A stretch of 64,000 nucleotides of DNA, taken from the NCBI GenBank assembly GCA_950295325.1, contig OX485808.1, positions 24,448,527 to 24,512,526 of the forward strand. Direction: 5' to 3'. A program made the translations under genes and the position numbers. Under the pieces are notes generated by a model, which worked only from the letters and a program-made list of their open reading frames with translations, had not been told where the DNA came from and made no database searches. How positions within the stretch are numbered: the stretch's first letter is position 1; the number at the start of each line of letters is the position of its first letter. Positions 48,316 through 57,253 of the stretch are shown here, one piece after another. Source of the stretch: Polytrichum commune (lineage: Eukaryota > Streptophyta > Polytrichopsida > Polytrichales > Polytrichaceae).

Positions 48316-49745
48316 AACATCGCGGATTAGCGGAGCAACAAGAAGAAAAATGTTGCTTGTGAAGTTTACACATCATTTTGAATTGTGGTGAGAAATTTCT
48401 CAATACTACACGGAATTGCTTGTTATGAGTTGCCTACAAGCATGAATTTGTGAAGTAGGAGGTGAAAGAGGCATTCTTGATCCTCAAAAGGGATCAAATT
48501 TTTGACCTAAAAAAATAAAAAAATAAAAAAAATTGAAAGAAGAGGGAGGCAGTCTGCCTCCCTCTGCAGCCGGCCCCTGGCCAGCAGACTGTCTGTGGCT
48601 GCGGGCGTCAGTTTGCGTCTGCCGGCGTCTGTTATTTACCTTTGCTGACTGCCGAACCCCACTGTCTGTCGAACCCTGCTGTCTGTCCCTGCCGGCCTGC
48701 CTGCCAGGCCGTCTGTCTGCAAGGCAGTAGGAGTTAACCCCCTTTTCTGCAAGGAACTAATTTCCCCCCCTTAGCAATTCTCGGATCAGGGATTTTGGTT
48801 TGGGCATAATTGGTTGGGATCTAGGTGTTTGCAAGTCCAACCGGTTACATTTTTTTATTTTGATTTGATTTTTGATTTATTTTTGATTTAGTTTTATTTT
48901 TGTGTTTGTTTTAATTAATTAATGCATTAATTAATTACAACCGGATTTTATAATTATAATTTATTTATTTATTATTATAAATTTCCTTACAACTTCTAAT
49001 CCTTTCTCTTCTCTCTAAGAGGTTAATTTCTTGGGCTTATTAATCAAGGATACAAGGAAGAAAACTTAAGCTCTTATGAAATATTAAAATACTTGGGATT
49101 TCTTTTTAGGGGTTGTGTTGTACGAAATTTCCGAGAAGAATGCCATTGGAGATTGGGTGCCATGTGGAATTTTGTTCGGCCTAAAATAAATTATTATTAG
49201 GGTCGAATCGTGTTTGTCAACACATATTCCCGACATTCTTGTGAGGAGGGATTCTTAGGTTGTAGTGGGAAGATGAGCGATGTGCTTATGCAATTTTTTT
49301 TCTTAAGCAACAGGGGCTCTCCATTTTGACCACCAACCGCAGGCGGGTGCCGGTTGGTCGCGGTCGTTTTCAATTTCTGCTTAAATGTTGTTTGGGGAAG
49401 AAGATCCAGTGCTGAAAATTGCATTGTTTTCTGTCTTTTATTTTGGTACCTTCCCCCGTGGCGGGTTGTATTGCTGACAGTTCTCGGCATTGCCCCATTT
49501 TGGTGTTGTTATAGATTGTGATAGGGTACTGTGGAGGTGAGGTCGGATTAATGACCGACGGGACCTTTGTTTGTGTACCAAGTGGGCGGTGCTTGTTTTC
49601 ACTTGTGGTGAGGCTGGGTTAATGACCAGCAGACCATAAGTTTTGGTGGTGGTTGCAGGTGCAGGTTGTCTTTGACCCTTTTTCTCTTTGTACCTGGATA
49701 CTAATTTTTGGGTTGTTGATTCGGTGACCATCCCATTGTGGGTTT
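48316..49745 (+). other. Long untranslated leader of the retrotransposon
   Basis: About 1.4 kb separates the 5' LTR from the gag start. It contains no recognised protein, has CTGTCTGTC-type reiterations at 48590-48725 and AT-rich runs at 48850-49000. No clear sequence complementary to a tRNA 3' end was found. It should hold the packaging signal and primer-binding site. Confidence 0.55.
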
Positions 49746-52703
49746 ATGGTTACAACTCGTACTCAACACTATCGTTCTCCGTCCCCAGGAGCATCGGAAG
49801 GTCATCCCTCGGACGTTAAACCAGTGGTAGCACCCAACGAGGCTTTTCAGCCTACTTCGGCGTGGGGGACTATCACTCGGTCTCACGTCCTGTGGGTGGG
49901 AACCTTTGACGATATGGAGGAGGAGACTAGGGAAGGGATACGGGACCGGTTTTCTGGTCGAGCAGGGACCATTTCTCTGCAAGACTGGAAAATCCGGTTT
50001 TGTACGTGGATGCGAGAGAAACGCCAGCACAATACCAATTTTAACGATTGGTATGCGTTTGAGCTTCTGCCTCAGCATTTGGAGCATGAAGCTCTCCAAA
50101 CTTATGAGCAGTGGACGGAGGCTCATTGGATGGAGCTGCGCCAGGTGGAGCGGTACTGGGAGACTCGGGTTGAGTTGGTATCCGTATTGAAGGAAGGCGC
50201 AACTTCCAGTTTCATGGCCGTTCCGGATGTCAAGACGGAGGTACCGGAGGGAGGTTATGTGGTGGAGGTGGAGGGAGCTCCTCCTGGTGAGCCGAGGGCT
50301 ACGGGTTCTGCTCCCACTGCGGCGAGTACGTCGAGCCCAGTTCTTCCACTCTCGCGTTATGCCATGGCCACCCAAGCGGCTTTAGCCTCTTTAGGGGCTC
50401 CGCCAGATTTTGAGCCATTGCGGGCATTTGAGCTGCATCTACAGGGGGAGTATGGAGGCTTCCGTCGTGACCAGATGCAGCGGATACAAGATTTCAGACG
50501 GGAGAAGGACGATACACCTCGTACCATGTATACGAGGTTGGCGAGGTTTGCCAAAGAATCTGGAGGTGTGTTCGCGGAAAGTCAGTTGGTGAAGGTGTTT
50601 TTGTCAAAGATTGACAAACGTCTCCTTGACTTGGCGCTACCCAGGATCATCATGGAGTTTGGTGGTCGAGCGACACTCGCAGAGGCATTCGCCGTGGTGG
50701 AGCATTGTGATCGTGCATTATGTCAGCACGATGCCACTGATTTGGTGTCCTTGCTAGTGGATTCTAGCAAATCCCGAAGAGTTCCGGTTGCGGCTGCGGG
50801 ATTGGCGGAGGCCGAGGTAGACAAGACCATGTATTGTTGGTCTTGTGGGCAGGCCGGCCACGCTAAGAAGGACTGTCCTTCGAAGCAAAGGCAAGCCCAG
50901 ACCGTCACTACTCCGAAGCGGAAACCATTTGTTCCCGCTAAGGGCTCGGCGAAGGGGACGACGGGTAATCAGTTACCCAAGCAGTTGAAGTGTTCCCATT
51001 GTGGGCGGAACAATCACGCGGTAGAGAACTGCTTTGCTCTCCATCCTGAGAAACGTCCTTCTTCCGACCGAGAGAAGACGTTGGAGGCGAAGATTGGAGC
51101 CATGGAGGAGAGGTTTAAAAGCTTGGCGTCATCCGGCCAAATCTTGGCCTCACCGTCTTCCTCCGGAGCTCAGGCTAGTTCTTCCACTCCGGATTACTAT
51201 ATGTTCGGAGCCTCAGGCGAGGTGGTGAGTTCCGCGGCCGTGACACGTGCTCAAGCCGTGTCACAAGCCATACCTTCGACTACAAATAAATATGTGGCAA
51301 ACTCGCGAGCTCGGGACAATGCGCCCGCGGACCAAATTGGTCAGGCACGACTACCATTATCTTTTGGATTGGCCGATGCCGTCCAATCTGTCAGTGGTCG
51401 TCGTCCGAACGATGAGGTTTTACATTCAGCGACTGATGTTGCGCACACGTTGGCATCCAAGGTGTTGCACACACCTTTGTTCACGGCCATGGAGTGGTCA
51501 TCATCAGAGTTCCAACCTGCTAAGGTTTTTCACTTAGCAGGTAGGATTTTGGAAGGGAAGGCATCCTTACCTTCTCTGACCGTGGCTCAAGCCACTACGG
51601 ACATCCTTGCTTCTGAAGATCCTGAGGATGTGGCCAAACGGCGAGCGAGGCTTGCGGCAGAGACCATTGCGTCTTTTGACGCACACGCCTCAGATGACAA
51701 GACACCGACCACGTCTTATGACTCACTAGTATCCGCGGGTGCAGCCTATCTGTCTGATGTCGCTGCTAGACCTGTCCGCGAGCGCCGCGGTATTCGACCC
51801 GGCGTTGTGCGTATGGTGAATGATACCGGAATTTTGGTGGTCAGTCGCACTGGGAGCAATGCTACTCGGGTTGCTCCCCGTTGTGTGATGATGGATTCAG
51901 GGGCACAGCCAATTATGATCGGCAAGAGGCTTGCCCAAGAGTTGAGGTTGACGGCCGAGGATTTGGCTCCCTGTCCATTCACCATTGTCACATCCATTGG
52001 TCACGTGGAGCGGGCCATGGGTTATACTCGAGAGCCATTACAGCTTAGCTTCCGAGTGAAGCCTGGATATTCACCCGCACCTCTTCTTCTTAGGTGTGCG
52101 GTGACGGATGCGACCAACTATGACATTTTAGTTGGTCAGCAAACACTTTACCCTCTTGGTTTTGGTTTGGACAACTGGACTGAGGAGGCGTGGATTCGAC
52201 CAGGTTGGTCGGCTGGGGATGGCCGCAGAGAACTTATTCCCGTGGCTTTCGCGGCGGCCGCGACCATAGCACCATTATCTATGGTTTTTGGATGTGGTGC
52301 TATGGTGAACACATTGCCTTATGGTTCCGCATTGTTGGAGGAGTCATTGGCATTTATGGGGAGTACAGACGATCAACGGGATATGGCACCTAAGGGTGCA
52401 TTGGTGCGCCATCCCAAGGATCCCCTTCCTCCTTGGCGTGATTCCGCCGAGCTATTTCGGAGGTGTGAGGATATTGTTCACTCTCTCACTCCTAGGACAC
52501 CGGTCATACCGGGTGTCCTCTCGGCATTGGAACATCCCATTTTATGGCAGCCGCCAGACGCGGGGATTACTTTGGTGGAACTGTTTGGAGGCATCGGCAC
52601 AGGCTTAGCGGCCGTATTGGAAGCTGGCCTCACGGTCAGACGGTATGTCTATGTGGACAACTCTCCAGTGTCCACCCGTGTGGCTCGTCACCATCTTCAC
52701 TAG
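49746..52703 (+). CDS. gag-pro: Retrotransposon Gag-protease plus methyltransferase motif I
   Basis: This 985-codon frame encodes a retrotransposon Gag (conserved FRREKDDTPRTMYTRLARFA around residues 255-275), two CCHC zinc knuckles (CWSCGQAGHAKKDC at residue 364 and CSHCGRNNHAVENC at residue 416), and an aspartic protease with the catalytic DSGA at residues 717-720 and YDILVGQQTLYPLG further on. It then enters a C5-cytosine methyltransferase with the AdoMet-binding motif I VELFGGIGTG (F947). A UAG at 52701 closes it within the methyltransferase; the same frame continues immediately after. Gag would form the particle and bind RNA. The stop is either a mutation (a Gln codon is one step away) or a recoding site. 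Confidence 0.92.
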   Translation: MVTTRTQHYRSPSPGASEGHPSDVKPVVAPNEAFQPTSAWGTITRSHVLWVGTFDDMEEETREGIRDRFSGRAGTISLQDWKIRFCTWMREKRQHNTNFNDWYAFELLPQHLEHEALQTYEQWTEAHWMELRQVERYWETRVELVSVLKEGATSSFMAVPDVKTEVPEGGYVVEVEGAPPGEPRATGSAPTAASTSSPVLPLSRYAMATQAALASLGAPPDFEPLRAFELHLQGEYGGFRRDQMQRIQDFRREKDDTPRTMYTRLARFAKESGGVFAESQLVKVFLSKIDKRLLDLALPRIIMEFGGRATLAEAFAVVEHCDRALCQHDATDLVSLLVDSSKSRRVPVAAAGLAEAEVDKTMYCWSCGQAGHAKKDCPSKQRQAQTVTTPKRKPFVPAKGSAKGTTGNQLPKQLKCSHCGRNNHAVENCFALHPEKRPSSDREKTLEAKIGAMEERFKSLASSGQILASPSSSGAQASSSTPDYYMFGASGEVVSSAAVTRAQAVSQAIPSTTNKYVANSRARDNAPADQIGQARLPLSFGLADAVQSVSGRRPNDEVLHSATDVAHTLASKVLHTPLFTAMEWSSSEFQPAKVFHLAGRILEGKASLPSLTVAQATTDILASEDPEDVAKRRARLAAETIASFDAHASDDKTPTTSYDSLVSAGAAYLSDVAARPVRERRGIRPGVVRMVNDTGILVVSRTGSNATRVAPRCVMMDSGAQPIMIGKRLAQELRLTAEDLAPCPFTIVTSIGHVERAMGYTREPLQLSFRVKPGYSPAPLLLRCAVTDATNYDILVGQQTLYPLGFGLDNWTEEAWIRPGWSAGDGRRELIPVAFAAAATIAPLSMVFGCGAMVNTLPYGSALLEESLAFMGSTDDQRDMAPKGALVRHPKDPLPPWRDSAELFRRCEDIVHSLTPRTPVIPGVLSALEHPILWQPPDAGITLVELFGGIGTGLAAVLEAGLTVRRYVYVDNSPVSTRVARHHLH

Positions 52704-53822
52704 TTGATGGTATTGTACCCCCAACAATTACACCCAACTGCCATTCATGGGCGTTTTTCACGTCTCCCTCGTGATGTTACACTCATCAGTGAGGCCGACT
52801 TACGACACTTGGGCCCGGTGGATATGGTGATTGCGGGATGGCCATGCCAAGGCCACTCACGTGCTGGAGCAGGCCGAGGTTTAGAGGATCCCAGGTCTAG
52901 CCTTTTCTGGGACCTCATCCGGCTTATGCAGTGGTGGTTTATCCACCAACCTTCCCCTCCAGGGTATATCTTCGAGAATGTACCTTTGTTGGGAGACTCT
53001 CGGGACAAGGTGTTGGAAGGCGATTATTATGTTCGTCAACACCTTGGAGATCCCATTTTTGTGGATGCCGCGAGCATTGGTTCTTATGCCCACCGACCTC
53101 GGTGGATTTGGACCAACCTCGCACCGTCATCTACTTTAGCTGCAGCATTTTCTGTAGTGCCTCCACCTTTTGATCAAAAGGTGGATGACATCTTGGATCC
53201 AAACTGGACTTCTTTGCCGGTTATTCGAGATGATTTACCCCCGTTGGCATTAGTCAACAAAATGGGGGCACCACGGCGGGCCTTTCCCACATTTATGACG
53301 TTTCCACAGTCATTCGCTTTCCGCGATAGGGGGCCGGATATGGTGTGGGATGTTCACACCAAAACCCACACCGAACCATTGGCTGACGAACGGGAACGTG
53401 CCATGGGATTCCGCACTGGCACCACCGCAGCTCCCGGCCTTTTTGAGGGCCAACGACGCTTCGTGTTGGGCCAAGCTATGGATCTTCATACTATGGTGTG
53501 GACTGTTGCTTTATGCCTTTCATTGCAAAGGCATCGTGGTGACCAGTGGTTGTCTCTGGGGGCAGAGGACTCTGGTCAGGGGGCACAACGGTCCACACCC
53601 ATGGAGGAAGGAATTTACGCCATGGTTGGAGAAGCCGAACGAATTTTTCAATTCGAGCAGCATGTGATGGAGGAGCTTCGAGCTCAATATTTTTACACTG
53701 CTTCGGTTTCTTCGCCTCCGGTAGTGGCTTCATCATCATATATTGGTAGTGATGAAGAAATGTCAGACTCTAGTACTAGCACCGAGACTGGGGGCATGGT
53801 TAATGTCCCCTCCTTTCATTAG
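52704..53822 (+). CDS. C5-cytosine DNA methyltransferase domain (motifs IV-X)
   Basis: In the same frame after the UAG, the rest of the methyltransferase follows. It has motif IV WPCQGHS with the catalytic cysteine codon at 52845-52847, motif VI ENV (codon at 52974), a motif VIII-like YAHRPRWIWTNL near 53083-53118, and a C-terminal GQAMDLHTMVWTVAL near 53469 resembling motif X. With motif I upstream this is a full catalytic domain in linear order, most like DNMT3-type enzymes and unlike the permuted plant DRM arrangement. A regulatory N-terminal region is absent. It would transfer methyl groups from S-adenosylmethionine to cytosine in DNA. The listed start is the codon after the stop, not a proven initiation site. 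It ends at UAG 53820. Confidence 0.93.
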   Translation: MMVLYPQQLHPTAIHGRFSRLPRDVTLISEADLRHLGPVDMVIAGWPCQGHSRAGAGRGLEDPRSSLFWDLIRLMQWWFIHQPSPPGYIFENVPLLGDSRDKVLEGDYYVRQHLGDPIFVDAASIGSYAHRPRWIWTNLAPSSTLAAAFSVVPPPFDQKVDDILDPNWTSLPVIRDDLPPLALVNKMGAPRRAFPTFMTFPQSFAFRDRGPDMVWDVHTKTHTEPLADERERAMGFRTGTTAAPGLFEGQRRFVLGQAMDLHTMVWTVALCLSLQRHRGDQWLSLGAEDSGQGAQRSTPMEEGIYAMVGEAERIFQFEQHVMEELRAQYFYTASVSSPPVVASSSYIGSDEEMSDSSTSTETGGMVNVPSFH

Positions 53823-53828
53823 CAATTA
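53820..53828 (+). promoter_or_regulatory. Leaky stop context UAG-CAA-UUA
   Basis: The stop between methyltransferase and reverse transcriptase reads TAG CAA TTA, with the frame open on both sides. UAG-CAR-YYA is the established tobamovirus-type readthrough context in plants. Here it would let a fraction of ribosomes make the RT-RNase H-integrase part. Function is inferred from sequence identity and position. Confidence 0.6.
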
Positions 53829-54689
53829 GAGTCTGTGCCAGCATCAGGTGGTTCTCCTTTGGTGGAGAGGGAGACTACAGAGTTTGATGATTGGCCACTT
53901 GAATTAGGCCCTCGTCTCACTGGTGCTGAGGCACGGAAGGTACGAGCATTTATTCGCTCGTACCGTAGATGTTTTGCTTTTAGCCTTCAAGATCTTGAAG
54001 GTTATAAAGGAAAACCCATCCACATTCAGTTGGAGGACGACCATCCCATTTTTCGGAGACCTTACAGGCTGAGTGTTTCCGAGCGGATTGGCGTTCAGGC
54101 TCGTTGCCGAGAGCTCTTGGCAGCAGGGTTAATCGAACTTTCCAACGGGGAGTATGCTTGTGCTACGGTTATGCCATCGAAGAAGGATATCTTTGGCAAT
54201 TGGATGGAGAAGCGGATGTGTGGGGATTACCGTCCAGTTAATCGGAAGACCAAGTCGGATCGATATCCCATTTCAATCCCGGAGGAGTTGTTCGATGCCC
54301 TCGGATTTGCTCGAGTCTTTAGCACGTTGGACTTGAGATCCGGCTATCACCAACTCCCATTACTTGTGGGAGACCGAGTGAAAACCGCATTCTGGGGAGT
54401 TGATCAAGATGGAAAAGATCAACTTTACCATTGGAAGTTTCTTCCGTTTGGCCTGAAGAATGCACCTGCGGAGTTTCAGAGAGTGATGGACCAAGTTCTC
54501 TCTGGCTTACCCTTTGCTCGGTGTTACATTGATGACGTTATCATTTTCAATATAACACCACAGGAGCATGTAAGGCATCTTCAAGCTGTTTTTGAGCGGT
54601 TGCAGCGGTGGGGATTGCGCTTGCACCACGGCAAGTGCAAGTTTTTCCATGACCGGCTGGCATATCTGGGGCATATGATTGTTCCATGA
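53823..54689 (+). CDS. pol: Ty3/gypsy reverse transcriptase
   Basis: In the same frame after the UAG, the RT has the usual blocks in order: a PYRLSVSERIGVQ lead-in, KRMCGDYRPVNRKT, STLDLRSGYHQLPL, FLPFGLKNAPAEFQRVMDQ and the catalytic CYIDDVIIF (YIDD codons at 54525-54536), then KCKFFHDRLAYLGHMI. It would copy element RNA into DNA in the particle. A TGA at 54687 stops the frame just after LGHMIVP, at a place where related elements read through into the RT thumb, so this stop looks like a disabling mutation (CGA or GGA to TGA). Confidence 0.93.
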   Translation, partial: QLESVPASGGSPLVERETTEFDDWPLELGPRLTGAEARKVRAFIRSYRRCFAFSLQDLEGYKGKPIHIQLEDDHPIFRRPYRLSVSERIGVQARCRELLAAGLIELSNGEYACATVMPSKKDIFGNWMEKRMCGDYRPVNRKTKSDRYPISIPEELFDALGFARVFSTLDLRSGYHQLPLLVGDRVKTAFWGVDQDGKDQLYHWKFLPFGLKNAPAEFQRVMDQVLSGLPFARCYIDDVIIFNITPQEHVRHLQAVFERLQRWGLRLHHGKCKFFHDRLAYLGHMIVP

Positions 54690-55973
54690 GGTCTTGGGGT
54701 ACAACAAGCTAAGGTGGACGCCTTGCAGAAGATTCCGGCACCGGTTGATGTGCCGAGACTTCGTACTTTTTTGGGCTTGGCGAATTACTATCGGCGATTC
54801 GTCAAGAACTTTAGCTTGATCGCTAAGCCTCTCACCATTCTCACGAGCAAGGACCAACCGTGGACTTGGGGTCGTGAGCAACAACAGGCGTTTGAGACAT
54901 TGAAGCAGAAACTGGGTACGGCTCCAGTGCTTCGACGTCCAGATGTCTCCAAATTTTTCCAGTTGCATACAGATTGGAGTTCATTGGGTTTGGGAGCAGT
55001 TCTCACTCAGAAGGATGATTTTAGTCGGGAGTATGTTGTTGCTTACGCTTCGCGAAGTAATAACACGGCGGAGGCTAATTATTCATCCTACGAGGGAGAA
55101 GCATTGGCGGCGGTATGGGCTATTGCTCATTTTCGGCCGTATCTTTATGGTCAACACTTTACTTTAGTGACTGACCATCAGCCGTTATGGTGGCTCATGG
55201 AGTCGGATAAGCTTACTGGCAAGCTTGCCATGTGGGCTTTATTGCTCCAGGAGTATGACTTTGAGGTGGTACACCGTGCTGGGATTACCAACATGGATGC
55301 AGATGGACTCTCACGCAATCCAAGTCCTTCAGATGAGGACTTGACCGGGGCCAGATGGCATGGAGATTGTGATCGAGAGGCGGTTCCAGGTTGGCACGCG
55401 GCTGCCTACCTTACCTTATTTTCTGGTGCATCTGTTGAGATTCCGATACAGGGTTCGGATGATGAGACTGATCGGCCTCAAGCTATTGTGGATATATGGG
55501 AGGATCTTCCCGTATTGCATAAGCTTCAACAGGGTACCTTTCCTTTGTCTATTTCGGCAATGGAAAGGGATAGGATTGGACATCGAATAACAAGGTTCCG
55601 TTGGGAGAACGGTTTGTTATTTCGATTGTGGCCGGATGGGACAAGGCGTATTGTTCCTAGGCCGGATCAGAGGGCCTCCTTGATGCGACAAGTGCACGAG
55701 GAACTTGGCCATTTTGGCATACGTAGGACACATTCGATGTTGCGTGGCCAATATTGGTGGACTGGCATGTATCAGCAGGTGGCTGCTTATGTCGGGAGGT
55801 GTGAAGTTTGTGACCGGGTCAGGTTTAGCTTTAGCACCTTGTCACCTCAGTTACAGCCCTTACCTATCATGGGATTGGGCTACCGTTGGTCGCTAGACTT
55901 TGCGGGACCGTTGGTTGTCACACCACGTGGAGCAAAGTACGTGTTGGTGATGGTGGAGCATTTTAGCAAGTGA
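54690..55973 (+). CDS. pol: RT thumb, RNase H and N-terminal integrase
   Basis: The frame continues with RTFLGLANYYRRFVKNFS (RT thumb), the RNase H domain (HTDWSSLGLGAVLTQ, YEGEALAAVWAI, LVTDHQPLWWL), a linker, then the integrase HHCC zinc-binding domain (HEELGHFGIRRTHSML ... CEVCDR). The integrase core begins at YRWSLDFAGPL with the first catalytic aspartate. A TGA at 55971 falls where HFSKW is expected, so it is probably a TGG to TGA change. The product would degrade the RNA strand and bind DNA ends. Confidence 0.92.
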   Translation, partial: GLGVQQAKVDALQKIPAPVDVPRLRTFLGLANYYRRFVKNFSLIAKPLTILTSKDQPWTWGREQQQAFETLKQKLGTAPVLRRPDVSKFFQLHTDWSSLGLGAVLTQKDDFSREYVVAYASRSNNTAEANYSSYEGEALAAVWAIAHFRPYLYGQHFTLVTDHQPLWWLMESDKLTGKLAMWALLLQEYDFEVVHRAGITNMDADGLSRNPSPSDEDLTGARWHGDCDREAVPGWHAAAYLTLFSGASVEIPIQGSDDETDRPQAIVDIWEDLPVLHKLQQGTFPLSISAMERDRIGHRITRFRWENGLLFRLWPDGTRRIVPRPDQRASLMRQVHEELGHFGIRRTHSMLRGQYWWTGMYQQVAAYVGRCEVCDRVRFSFSTLSPQLQPLPIMGLGYRWSLDFAGPLVVTPRGAKYVLVMVEHFSK

Positions 55974-56969
55974 ATTGAACTTGTTGCTTTACCCCAAAAC
56001 TCTGCAGAGTTGGCCGCGGCCGCCTTTTTGGATCGTGTGTTGGCACGTTTTGGAGCACCGGCTGAGGTGTTGACGGACCAAGGGAGGGAGTTCCTTGGTG
56101 TTTTTGAGGAGTTGTGTACTAAGGCGCTCATAGATCACCGCACCACCTCTCGGGATCATCCGGAGGCAGATGGCTTGGCTGAACGGGTTGTTCAGACAAC
56201 CAAGCGTGGCTTGAGGAAGTATGGATTACTTCGGGGAAGCCACCGGGATTGGGACCTTATGTTGCCTTGGATTGCTATGGGCTATCGATTTAGTAGGCAA
56301 GGGTCTTTGGCATCCTACAGCCCGTATCAATTATTGTATGGACGTGAGCCTATACTCCCGAGTTCTATTCGGGAAAAACTAGCTCTTGTTGTGAACTTGG
56401 ATGACCCAGACCTTTGGGCAGAGTGTTTGCAGGAGCGGGCTCAATTCTTCCAGAGGGCCATGCCTATGGCCATGGAGAATTTGTCCATTGCTCAGCACCG
56501 TGACACATTGCGTTATGCACGCATTCGTAGTGGTGCTTATCGACCTCAGTTGCAGAGATTTCGGCAAGGGGATTATGTCTATCTCCAACGTGAGGCGCCT
56601 ACGACATTGGATGTCAGGGCGGGGCGCACTATCCTTCGGGTGAAGGAGGTGTTGCCGAGTGGTTTGTTGTTGCTGGAAGGCAAGGATGGCAGGCAATGTC
56701 GCGAGCATTCCAAAAACTGTGCCCCATGTCATCTACCTATTGAGGGTACAGTTCATCCTGAACTGGCCGTCGTGCCAGAGGGTCTTCCATGTTTTGTGTG
56801 TGGAGAGAAGAAAGGAGCGGCTACTATACTCTTGTGTGATCAATGTCAACGCGGTTGGCACATGACATGCTTGAGGCCACCCTTGACTTCTCTACCATCT
56901 GGACAGTGGAGTTGTCCTCGCTGTCGAGGATCTTCGGTACTTGGTGTTTCCACCAATCGTACTCAATGA
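55974..56969 (+). CDS. pol: Integrase catalytic core and C-terminal PHD zinc finger
   Basis: The core continues with TDQGREF (second aspartate) and DHPEADGLAERVVQTTKRGL (glutamate of the DDE triad). A GPY/F-like SH3 segment follows (FRQGDYVYLQRE ... ILRVKEVLPSGLLLL). The last 60 residues form a complete C4HC3 PHD finger (56790-56924): CFVC, then LLCDQCQRGWHMTCLRPPL, then WSCPRC. PHD fingers commonly read the histone H3 tail. Its position equals that of the targeting chromodomain of chromoviruses, so a role in choosing integration sites is a reasonable inference. The natural end of the long frame is TGA at 56967. Confidence 0.92.
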   Translation: MELVALPQNSAELAAAAFLDRVLARFGAPAEVLTDQGREFLGVFEELCTKALIDHRTTSRDHPEADGLAERVVQTTKRGLRKYGLLRGSHRDWDLMLPWIAMGYRFSRQGSLASYSPYQLLYGREPILPSSIREKLALVVNLDDPDLWAECLQERAQFFQRAMPMAMENLSIAQHRDTLRYARIRSGAYRPQLQRFRQGDYVYLQREAPTTLDVRAGRTILRVKEVLPSGLLLLEGKDGRQCREHSKNCAPCHLPIEGTVHPELAVVPEGLPCFVCGEKKGAATILLCDQCQRGWHMTCLRPPLTSLPSGQWSCPRCRGSSVLGVSTNRTQ

Positions 56970-57241
56970 TCCTGTGTGGTTTTCATCATCTTGTGCCTGC
57001 CCAAATGGAAAATGAGGAGTTATGGCTTAGAGACGCAATCAACATGAGGCGGTGGATTTAATTATTTGGGATCTGATGGCCAAACATCAGAGGCGATTAA
57101 AGATGGGGCTCACATTGCACCCAGCCTACAGTTCCTTGGAATAACGTTTACCACACTAGTTAGTTGCGGAGCAATCTTTCATTATTCATGCCCTTTAGAT
57201 TGGCATTGGTCCTAGCTGTTTGGCGGGACTCCATAGTCAGC

Positions 57242-57253
57242 TGAGGGGGGGCA
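57242..57253 (+). promoter_or_regulatory. Polypurine tract
   Basis: TGAGGGGGGGCA directly precedes the TGTCGAGG sequence at 57254. A G-rich purine run just before a TG terminus is where plus-strand synthesis is primed and marks the 5' edge of a 3' LTR. This supports 57254, not 57362, as the start of the U3 region. Confidence 0.75.

Noticed and set aside
48316-48345. Primer-binding site directly after the possible 5' LTR end
   Set aside because: The sequence does not begin with TGG and does not match the 3' end of any plant tRNA I can recall, so no site is claimed.
49701-50375. Minus-strand frame of 224 codons over gag
   Set aside because: Shadow of gag with no domain, and the sense frame has clear Gag and zinc-knuckle motifs.
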